Below, piece by piece: positions 1 to 4,787 of a stretch of DNA of 5,514 nucleotides. A program made the position numbers and the translations under genes. Source of the DNA: VGXO01 sp964614695 (lineage in GTDB: Bacteria > Planctomycetota > Phycisphaerae > Phycisphaerales > SM1A02). The notes beneath the pieces are model-generated. The model was not told the DNA's origin. It made no database searches and worked only from the letters and a program-made list of their open reading frames with translations. Positions within the stretch are counted from its first letter, which is position 1, and each line of letters starts with the position of its first letter. Location: the NCBI GenBank assembly GCA_964614695.1, contig CAZTMB010000154.1, positions 1 through 5,514 of the forward strand, read 5' to 3'.

Positions 1-85
1 TCTCCTCCTCTCTCCCCACGTCCGACTTTCTCGATTCCTTATCGAGTGCGGGCCGCCGACGCCGTGCCGCCGATAAGCGGCGTCC
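1..85. other. Upstream region with small inverted repeat
   Basis: No gene is visible here. Positions 1-17 are almost pure pyrimidine on the plus strand, so the minus strand reads as a purine tract containing GGAGG. That could be the ribosome binding site of a minus-strand gene beginning just outside the window, but this cannot be tested here. Positions 30-35 (CTCGAT) and 41-46 (ATCGAG) form a 6-bp inverted repeat with a 5-nt loop, which could be an operator or simply chance. No convincing -35/-10 pair was found. Confidence 0.3.
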
Positions 86-631
86 ATGAGCGGCAGCGCG
101 ACCAATTCCTCCTTCTCTCCGCCCGCGAACGACGGCGCCCTCGCCGAGTTCATGCTGGCCGAGCAGCGCCGAGCGCTGCCCCCGCAGGGCTGGCGGAGCG
201 AGGAACTCCTCTGCATCGTGGTCGGCGGGCATCCTCGATCGGAGATCGCGGACCGACCGCTCGGCGACTGGATGGCGCGGACCGTTCGCCGTCGTCTCGC
301 GGACCGCTGCAACGGCGCCTCGCCGTTGACGCCGCTCGTGATGAGCGACTTCTGGTACCTCAACGATCGTCCGCTGCTCCAGCAGCCCTCGATCGTGATC
401 GGCGAGCCCGGTGTCAACGCCGCGGCGGCGCATCACGCGGTGCGGCTTCCCCAGATGCTCGTCCTCGAGGACGCGCTTCGGATCCACCTCGACCCGGAGT
501 ATCCGCGGCTGCGAGCCTGCTTCTGGGGTGCCGGTCCGCAGCGGACCGAGCAGGCGGCGAGGATCTTCGCCGACCGCTATCTCGACGGATTCCTCGATGC
601 GGCGCTCGCGGCCGCTCACCCGATGACCTGA
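86..631 (+). CDS. Conserved-looking protein of unknown function
   Basis: I do not recognise this 181-residue protein. It has a short Ser/Pro/Asn-rich start (residues 1-17) and no signal peptide or membrane segment. After that, short hydrophobic strands alternate with helix-like stretches: LLCIVVGG at 41-48, TPLVMSD at 82-88, PSIVIGEPGVN at 101-111 and RACFWGAG at 143-150, the last followed by a helix through 152-175. This suggests a small alpha/beta fold. The IGxPxxN turn followed later by GxxxxxTxxAAxxF loosely recalls elements in some S-layer-type proteins, but that is a weak impression. The ATG at 86 is preferred because it opens the frame. Met23 (position 152) is an alternative, and neither has a clear Shine-Dalgarno sequence. 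The gene converges on prfA. Natural composition and a hairpin straight after the stop support a real gene. Confidence 0.7.
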   Translation: MSGSATNSSFSPPANDGALAEFMLAEQRRALPPQGWRSEELLCIVVGGHPRSEIADRPLGDWMARTVRRRLADRCNGASPLTPLVMSDFWYLNDRPLLQQPSIVIGEPGVNAAAAHHAVRLPQMLVLEDALRIHLDPEYPRLRACFWGAGPQRTEQAARIFADRYLDGFLDAALAAAHPMT

Positions 632-632
632 A

Positions 633-650
633 CCGCTCCGATCGGAGCGG
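633..650. terminator. Perfect 18-bp palindrome after the unknown gene
   Basis: CCGCTCCGATCGGAGCGG reads the same on both strands and begins one base after the stop codon at 629-631. As RNA it would fold into a 7-bp stem with a GATC loop. No T-tract follows, so it is at best a non-canonical terminator or 3'-end stabiliser. It could also be a protein-binding site. Confidence 0.45.
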
Positions 651-665
651 ACATCCGAAGGCATT

Positions 666-683
666 CCCCCGACCCGCCGGGGG
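666..683. terminator. GC stem-loop in the convergent gap
   Basis: CCCCCG (666-671) pairs with CGGGGG (678-683) across a 6-nt loop. It sits midway between the converging unknown gene and prfA and is symmetric, so it could act on transcripts from either side. No T-run follows on either strand. A short GC hairpin like this can arise by chance in GC-rich DNA. Confidence 0.3.
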
Positions 684-730
684 CGCGAGGATTGAGCCGC
701 CTCGTGTCCCCGGCGGTGTCGCGTTCAGAG

Positions 731-748
731 AGCGCTTGTCAAAGCGCT
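731..748 (-). terminator. Hairpin enclosing the prfA stop codon
   Basis: On the minus strand AGCGCTT and AAGCGCT pair over 7 bp with the loop TGAC. The prfA stop codon TGA (741-739) lies in that loop. The following minus-strand bases include only a short CTCT run, so a classical intrinsic terminator is not evident. It may mark or protect the prfA mRNA 3' end. Confidence 0.4.
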
Positions 749-1821
749 GCGAGCCGCGCCGCGACCTCGCGACGCCGCAACGCGAGCACGATCGGATCGA
801 GCCCGCCCGCGAGCACCTCCGCGAGGTTGAACGAGTCGCCGAGGCGATGGTCCGCGACGATGTTCTCCTTGAAGCGGTAAGTGCGGATCTTCTCGGCGCG
901 GCTCGCCGATCCGATGAGCGAGTTGCGGGCCTCGGCCCGCCTCGCCGCGGCCTCGGCCTGCTGCTTCGCATAGAGCCTCGCCCGCAGCAGCTGCCAGGCC
1001 CGTTCGCGGTTCTGCTGCTGGCTCTTGGTCTCCTGCATGCGCACCTCGATGCCGGTCGGCTGGTGGATCAGGTGCACCGCGGTCGCGACCTTGTTGACGT
1101 TCTGCCCGCCCGGGCCCTGCGCGGTCGTGATCGACTCCTTCACGTCCGCCGGATCGAGATCGACCTCGATCTCCTCGGGCTCGGGCAGCACCGCGACCGT
1201 CGCGGTCGACGTGTGCACACGGCCCTGCGCCTCGGTCGCGGGCACGCGCTTCACCTGATGCGTGCCGCTCTCGAAGGCGAGATCCGCAAACGCCCGCGGC
1301 CCCTTGAGGGAGAGGATCGCCTGCTTGAAGCCGCCCGCCTCGCCGGGGCTCGCGTCGAGCACCTCGACGCGCCATCCGCGATCCGCCGCGAAGCGTTCGT
1401 ACATCTCGACGAGGTCGCCCGCGAAGAGGCCCGCTTCGTCGCCGCCGACCCCGGCGCGGATCTCGAGGATCACCGCGCCGATCGAGTCCTCGTCGGCGGT
1501 CACGAGCTGTTCCTGCGCGGCCTCGAGCGTCTCCGCCGCTTCGCGCCGCAGGCGCGGGAGTTCCTCCTTCGCAAGTGCCGCAAGTTCGGCGTCGGGCTCC
1601 TCCGCGAGCCGCGTCGCCTCGTCGAGTTCGCGCTCGAGCCGGACGAAGCGCCGCCATCGCTCGACGAGCGGCTCGACCGCCGCGCGGCGGATCGAGATCG
1701 ACTGCACGCGGCGATGGTCGGTGGCGATCGCCGGATCGGCGAGTTGCTCGCCCATCAGTTCGTACTGCCCGACGATTCCGTCGAGGGTGCGGCGAAGGTT
1801 CTCGTGGACGTCGAGCGGCAC
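739..1821 (-). CDS. prfA: Peptide chain release factor 1 (RF1)
   Basis: RF1 recognises UAA and UAG in the ribosomal A site and triggers hydrolysis of peptidyl-tRNA in the cytoplasm. The 360-residue length is typical. Seen in the protein: EIRAGVGGDEA at 120-130; RVPATEAQGRVHTS at 192-205, containing the stop-codon-reading PxT tripeptide (Pro194-Ala195-Thr196) that separates RF1 from RF2; and the catalytic GGQ at 238-240 within QGPGGQNVNK, followed by HQPTGIEV. The start is GTG at 1821, four codons after an in-frame TAG, with no visible Shine-Dalgarno sequence. The next Met (residue 23) would cut into the expected N-terminal helix. It lies downstream of rpmE on the same strand, a common bacterial arrangement. 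prmC, the GGQ methyltransferase gene often found next, is absent because the next gene is convergent. Confidence 0.97.
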   Translation of the reverse strand: MPLDVHENLRRTLDGIVGQYELMGEQLADPAIATDHRRVQSISIRRAAVEPLVERWRRFVRLERELDEATRLAEEPDAELAALAKEELPRLRREAAETLEAAQEQLVTADEDSIGAVILEIRAGVGGDEAGLFAGDLVEMYERFAADRGWRVEVLDASPGEAGGFKQAILSLKGPRAFADLAFESGTHQVKRVPATEAQGRVHTSTATVAVLPEPEEIEVDLDPADVKESITTAQGPGGQNVNKVATAVHLIHQPTGIEVRMQETKSQQQNRERAWQLLRARLYAKQQAEAAARRAEARNSLIGSASRAEKIRTYRFKENIVADHRLGDSFNLAEVLAGGLDPIVLALRRREVAARLAAL

Positions 1822-1868
1822 GGTGCAGGGAGACTACGCGGAAGCGGTTCGGTGGCACGCCAACGACA

Positions 1869-1892
1869 ACGCCGCCGGCGAACCGGCGGCGT
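1869..1892 (-). terminator. Stable UUCG-loop hairpin between rpmE and prfA
   Basis: On the minus strand a perfect 10-bp stem (ACGCCGCCGG with CCGGCGGCGT) closes a TTCG tetraloop 23 nt after the rpmE stop. The bases that follow, TGTCGTTGG, are modestly T-rich. It could partly terminate rpmE transcripts or protect their 3' end while allowing some read-through into prfA. The 94-bp gap holds nothing else that I can identify. Confidence 0.5.
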
Positions 1893-1915
1893 CGGGATCG
1901 ATGGAACGCGAGGGA

Positions 1916-2149
1916 CTACTTCTTGGCGGGCTTCTTCTTGCTGAAGTAGTCGCCGGCGAACTTCTTCTGGAACCGCTCGACGCGGCCGGCGGCGTCGATG
2001 AACGCCTTCTGGCCGGTGAAGAAAGGGTGCGACCCGCTCCAGACCTCGACGTGCAGTTCGGGCACGGTCGCGCCGACCGTCATGACCACCTCGCCGCGGA
2101 AGTAGACCTTGGCCTCGGGGTAGTACTGGGGATGGATCTCGGCCTTCAT
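1916..2149 (-). CDS. rpmE: 50S ribosomal protein L31, cysteine-free form
   Basis: L31 is a small protein of the large ribosomal subunit that lies at the inter-subunit interface. The 77-residue product has the family signatures MKAEIHPQYY at 1-10, SHPFFTG at 40-46 and GRVERFQKKF at 55-64, then a lysine-rich tail. The four zinc-binding Cys positions of E. coli L31 (16, 18, 37, 40) are Tyr16, Arg18, Trp37 and Ser40, and the protein has no cysteine at all. It is therefore a zinc-independent C-minus variant on an otherwise type-A backbone. The ATG at 2149 is chosen over an upstream in-frame ATG at 2248 because homology begins there and a GAGGT ribosome binding site (2162-2158) sits 8 nt before it. 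It is transcribed toward prfA and diverges from the rhodopsin gene. Confidence 0.95.
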   Translation of the reverse strand: MKAEIHPQYYPEAKVYFRGEVVMTVGATVPELHVEVWSGSHPFFTGQKAFIDAAGRVERFQKKFAGDYFSKKKPAKK

Positions 2150-2184
2150 CGCAAACGACCTCGCACGCGGGAGATGTGGGCGGT

Positions 2185-2255
2185 CCGGAGCGTCGCTCCG
2201 GGCAACCGGGGAATCGGGAAAGGTACCGAGGCACCCTCCCTGAGGCAAGGGTCTC
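2185..2255 (-). promoter_or_regulatory. Possible structured leader of rpmE
   Basis: Upstream of rpmE, CCGGAGC (2185-2191) and GCTCCGG (2195-2201) form a 7-bp hairpin with a 3-nt loop, about 36 nt before the start codon. A second fold pairs ACCCT (2233-2237) with AGGGT (2248-2252), extended by GAG (2228-2230) with CTC (2253-2255) across a small bulge. Ribosomal-protein mRNAs, including L31 in several phyla, are known to carry regulatory leaders. Whether this is one is inference. The transcription start is unknown. Confidence 0.3.
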
Positions 2256-2599
2256 GACGTCGGGTGGCGGACGGATCCAGTTCCCGGCCTCAGATCCCAT
2301 CTTCAGCGTCGGACCGCGGTTCGCCCCGCGGTCCGCAGTGGGGCACTGCCCGCGTTCCGCGACGGCGATCACGCGGCGAGGGTCGGATCCAGGGGACGGT
2401 TCCAGAAAAGTTCTTCGCGACACGAAGGCTGAGGTTGATCCCGCCGGACCAATCGGACGCGGGAGCGAGGTGGATCCCAAGGCCATGCGGAGGATGCACT
2501 TGCGCTTCTGATTGGTCGGAGCCGTCAAGCTCCCTCGCTCGTCGGAATCCCGCGTTTCACGATGCCCGGAGAACGCACCCGCCTCGGAATCTGCCCAAT
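2256..2599. other. Intergenic stretch with twin hairpins
   Basis: No gene is supported in this part of the 579-bp divergent region. Possible reading frames here are rich in Arg, Gly and Pro and look non-coding. Two adjacent stem-loops stand out: CGGACCGCGG (2310-2319) with CCGCGGTCCG (2326-2335), a 10-bp stem with a 6-nt loop, and GCAGTG (2335-2340) with CACTGC (2344-2349). They share base 2335, so they compete at the junction. Further right, GACCAATC (2447-2454) recurs inverted as GATTGGTC (2510-2517). Roles are unknown: a small RNA, an orphan terminator or operator sites are possible. Confidence 0.35.
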
Positions 2600-2649
2600 T
2601 TGACCAACGTCGAATCCAGAGGCTGGATCGATAACAAAACGGATTTATT
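2600..2649 (+). promoter_or_regulatory. Candidate rhodopsin promoter region
   Basis: TTGACC at 2600-2605 resembles a sigma-70 -35 box. It is followed by the most AT-rich island of the region (2630-2652), with GATAAC at 2630-2635 and TTTATT at 2644-2649. The spacing is not ideal: GATAAC lies 24 nt from the -35-like box, and the 17-nt position has only a weak match (CTGGAT). The AT island, its place upstream of the leader hairpin and the divergent layout make it the likeliest promoter zone. No specific -10 box can be fixed. Confidence 0.3.
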
Positions 2650-2652
2650 CAA

Positions 2653-2704
2653 AGCCCCTTCGGCCACAACCGTCTCCGAACGTCGGAGCGACCGAAGCGG
2701 GGCT
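2653..2704 (+). promoter_or_regulatory. Long imperfect stem-loop in the rhodopsin 5' leader
   Basis: The outer stem pairs AGCCCC (2653-2658) with GGGGCT (2699-2704), then TTCGG (2659-2663) with CCGAA (2692-2696), giving 11 bp interrupted by a 2-nt bulge at 2697-2698. After an asymmetric internal loop, an inner hairpin pairs CG (2671-2672) with CG (2689-2690) and CTCCGA (2674-2679) with TCGGAG (2683-2688), closed by loop ACG, with T2673 bulged. It ends 24 nt before the ATG and 11 nt before the ribosome binding site. No T-tract follows, so a leader that controls stability or translation is likelier than a terminator. Function is unknown. Confidence 0.45.
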
Positions 2705-2715
2705 GCACCTCGCAC

Positions 2716-2720
2716 GAGAG
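2716..2720 (+). promoter_or_regulatory. Ribosome binding site of the rhodopsin gene
   Basis: GAGAG lies 8 nt before the ATG at 2729, an acceptable Shine-Dalgarno match in a region where most genes lack one. It favours 2729 over the in-frame ATGs at 2735, 2747 and 2759, though 2735 would also be in range. Confidence 0.45.
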
Positions 2721-2728
2721 CTCAGGCC

Positions 2729-3523
2729 ATGCACATGCTCGCCGACATGTCGACGACGATGAAGGCGCTCAACGCCGGACTGTCGATCGAAGGAATCACC
2801 CTCTACCTGTTCTGGGTCAGCACGGTCGCCATGGGCACGGGCGCCCTCTACTTCTTCCTGATGAAGGGGTCGGCGTCGCGTGCCTATCAGTCGGTCTACG
2901 TCGTCGCCGGATTGATCTGTGCGGTCGCCGCATTCCACTACTACCGCATGAGCGGAATCTACGTCGAAGGGGTGGCGAGTCTCTTCGACGCGGACGGCAA
3001 CCGCATCGAGGGGGCGACCATCTCGGCGTTCCCCACGGCCTACCGATACATCGACTGGCTCATCACGACGCCGCTGCTGCTCATGGAGTTCCCGCTCCTG
3101 CTGAACCTCGGCGCGAAGGCGAAGGGTCTGTTCTACAAGCTGGTGATCCTCGACGTGCTCATGCTCGTCTTCGCCTGGATCGCCGAGGAAAGCGTCCTCG
3201 GATCCGCTTCGTGGTGGATCAACTACGCGATCTCCTGCGTCTTCTGGCTCCTGATCGTCGCCACGCTCTACGGACAGGTCAGCAAGGCGATCGATGATGC
3301 GCCCGCTCCGATCGCCGCAAGCGCTCGCACGATGCGATTGTTCATCCTCGTCGGCTGGGTGATCTACCCGATCGGCTTCCTGATGGCTCTCGCGGGCGAT
3401 GCCGGCGGCAGCTACCGCGAGATCCTCTACAACGTCGCCGACGTCATCAACAAGGTCTTCTTCGGCCTCGTGTGCGTCGCCGGCGTCAAAGCGCTCATGG
3501 ATGCGGAGGGGCATCGGGCCTGA
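2729..3523 (+). CDS. Microbial (type 1) rhodopsin, predicted green proton pump
   Basis: This 264-residue seven-helix protein should bind retinal and pump protons out of the cell in light. Aligned by eye with marine proteorhodopsin, helix C carries Arg106, Asp109 (proton acceptor), Thr113 and Glu120 (proton donor), the DTE pattern of outward proton pumps. Leu117 matches the position that tunes for green light. His70 matches the His paired with the acceptor. Helix F has Trp210-Val-Ile-Tyr-Pro, and helix G has Asp238 and the Schiff-base Lys242 in ADVINK. Approximate helices are 21-45, 52-75, 103-126, 135-154, 160-182, 203-222 and 232-256. No signal peptide is visible. The B-C loop is about 17 residues longer than in proteorhodopsin, as in xanthorhodopsin-like pumps. 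Tyr166 sits where xanthorhodopsin has Gly156. The start follows GAGAG. blh lies 202 bp downstream. Confidence 0.96.
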   Translation: MHMLADMSTTMKALNAGLSIEGITLYLFWVSTVAMGTGALYFFLMKGSASRAYQSVYVVAGLICAVAAFHYYRMSGIYVEGVASLFDADGNRIEGATISAFPTAYRYIDWLITTPLLLMEFPLLLNLGAKAKGLFYKLVILDVLMLVFAWIAEESVLGSASWWINYAISCVFWLLIVATLYGQVSKAIDDAPAPIAASARTMRLFILVGWVIYPIGFLMALAGDAGGSYREILYNVADVINKVFFGLVCVAGVKALMDAEGHRA

Positions 3524-3598
3524 GTGGCCGACGATCCCTCTCGACGGTACTGAAGGCGTGAAGAGGCTCGCGACCGACGCCCCCGCAACGTTCGCTCT

Positions 3599-3629
3599 CG
3601 CGGCTGCCGCGGGAATCGGTTTCGATTCC
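3599..3629 (+). other. Two small tandem stem-loops after the rhodopsin gene
   Basis: CGCGG (3599-3603) pairs with CCGCG (3607-3611). Immediately after it, GGAATCG (3612-3618) pairs with CGATTCC (3623-3629) over a GTTT loop. With the larger hairpin at 3657-3696 they make most of the rhodopsin-blh gap foldable. The 5-bp stem is easily due to chance. The 7-bp one is somewhat better. Confidence 0.3.
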
Positions 3630-3656
3630 GACCCACGTCCCAACCTGCTCCGACAT

Positions 3657-3696
3657 GCCGACGGCTCCCCCGACACGATCGGTGGGAGCCGTCGGC
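3657..3696 (+). terminator. Strong bulged hairpin between rhodopsin and blh
   Basis: A perfect 13-bp stem (GCCGACGGCTCCC, 3657-3669, with 3684-3696) continues, past a single bulged T3683, into a 4-bp inner stem CCGA/TCGG (3670-3673 with 3679-3682) closed by a 5-nt loop. It is followed by CCTTCTC, a pyrimidine run with few Ts. It could terminate or attenuate the rhodopsin transcript, or protect its 3' end after processing, so that rhodopsin is made in excess of Blh. It ends 29 nt before the chosen blh start. Confidence 0.6.
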
Positions 3697-3725
3697 CCTT
3701 CTCAGCCGAGACCGTTCCGATCGAA

Positions 3726-4787
3726 ATGGAGAGGAACGCGTCGCGGTGGTGGTTGCGGGGAGCGCCCCTCGTGTGCCTGCTGGCGCTGCTCGGGCTCGTC
3801 CTCCTCGCCGGTCCGGGCTTCACCGACGCGTTGGCGCCTTGGCCGTTTCTGATCTCGTTCCTTCTTCTGGGCATGCCGCACGGCGCGATGGACCTCTGGG
3901 TCGCCGGCCGACTGACTCGCGACCGCGACGCGGCAGGTCCCCCCGTGCTTCTCGATGTCGCGACGTGGCGCACCGCCATCGGTCGCTTCGGCGGCTACGT
4001 CGCGTGGATGGGAGCGTCCCTGGCGCTCGTCCTGACCGTGCCGGACCTTGCGACGCTGCTGTTCTTCGTGCTCACCGTCATCCACTGGGGGCTCGGCGAT
4101 CAGTGGGCCACGCAACGGTGCGAGATGCGCGCGCCGCCGGGATGGTGGATCGCGGCGAGCTTCATCGCCGCACGCGGATTCCTGGTGCTCGGTCCGGCCT
4201 TCGCGAACGATCCGTCCGCCGCCTGGGCTCCCTTCGCGACGATCGCTTCCTTCGGCGCGGGAACGCTGCTTCCCGATCCCTCGGGGCTCGCACTCGCCGG
4301 CGCGACGGTGTTCGCCTTGGGCGTCGTGCTGGCGCTGCTCGCGGCGATCTGGCGTTGGCGCCACGACGGAGCGCGAGGCGCCTCGCTCGATCTCGCCGAG
4401 CACGCGCTCGTGGCGTCGCTCTGCTTCGTCGCCTCGCCGCTCTTTGCGGTCGGCTGCTACTTCATGTTCGTCCACAGTTGGCGGCATGCCTTGCGCCTTG
4501 GAGCCAGCCCCGTGCTGGTGGGCCGCGCCGCCGCGTCGAGACCCGCTCTCGCTCTCGTGCGGGTGCATGCGCTGAGCCTGCCGCTGCTCGTGCCCACCGC
4601 GGCGATCTGCTTCGTGGCGGCATGGCATCTCGAGGCGCCGCCATCGCCGGACACGATCTGCGCCGCGATGATCGCGTTCTTCATGATCTCGACCCTGCCG
4701 CACCATCTGCTCGGCCTGAAGCTGCCCGGTCAGAGGCCGCCATCGAAGCCGAGCTTGCATCGCGTCGCGGCGCCGGATCCCGTCTGA
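3726..4787 (+). CDS. blh: Brp/Blh-type beta-carotene 15,15'-dioxygenase
   Basis: Blh is an integral membrane, iron-dependent enzyme that splits beta-carotene symmetrically into two all-trans-retinals, the rhodopsin chromophore. The 353-residue protein shows the family's conserved histidine motifs in order: MPHGAMD at 50-56 (His52), HWGLGD at 120-125 (His120), HSWRH at 250-254 (His250, His254) and PHHLLG at 325-330 (His326, His327). Hydrophobic segments lie near 13-30, 35-56, 86-105, 107-125, 140-160, 186-208, 225-248, 277-300 and 308-330. The tail from 334 is Pro/basic and probably cytoplasmic. The ATG at 3726 is chosen because the protein then begins just before the first membrane segment. 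A GTG at 3558 is in frame but would place the 3657-3696 hairpin inside the gene. No good Shine-Dalgarno sequence precedes either. Same-strand position after the rhodopsin supports the role. Confidence 0.94.
   Translation: MERNASRWWLRGAPLVCLLALLGLVLLAGPGFTDALAPWPFLISFLLLGMPHGAMDLWVAGRLTRDRDAAGPPVLLDVATWRTAIGRFGGYVAWMGASLALVLTVPDLATLLFFVLTVIHWGLGDQWATQRCEMRAPPGWWIAASFIAARGFLVLGPAFANDPSAAWAPFATIASFGAGTLLPDPSGLALAGATVFALGVVLALLAAIWRWRHDGARGASLDLAEHALVASLCFVASPLFAVGCYFMFVHSWRHALRLGASPVLVGRAAASRPALALVRVHALSLPLLVPTAAICFVAAWHLEAPPSPDTICAAMIAFFMISTLPHHLLGLKLPGQRPPSKPSLHRVAAPDPV

Noticed and set aside
739..1821. Release factor 2 or a PrfH-like paralogue instead of RF1
   Set aside because: The PxT tripeptide (Pro194-Ala195-Thr196), the TEAQGRVHTS context and the full 360-residue length are RF1 features. 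RF2 would have SPF and an internal frameshift site.
46..1944. 632-codon plus-strand open frame across the unknown gene and antisense to prfA
   Set aside because: Arg-rich shadow frame produced by GC-rich codons. The genuine genes in other frames and strands have clear family motifs or natural composition.
2290..2499. 69-residue minus-strand frame in the intergenic region (contains SGGINLSLRVAKNFSG)
   Set aside because: The middle looks mildly protein-like, but there is no ribosome binding site, no known family, and the rest is Arg/Pro-rich. It is kept as a non-coding region.
2176..2511. 111-residue plus-strand frame in the intergenic region
   Set aside because: Gly/Arg/Pro/Ser composition, no domain, and it spans the twin hairpins. 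Most likely not translated.
1262..2728. Long plus-strand open frame running into the rhodopsin, suggesting an N-terminal extension or fusion
   Set aside because: It crosses prfA and rpmE in antisense, reads as Ser/Arg/Pro-rich nonsense and has no domain. The rhodopsin family begins near 2729, where a ribosome binding site also sits.
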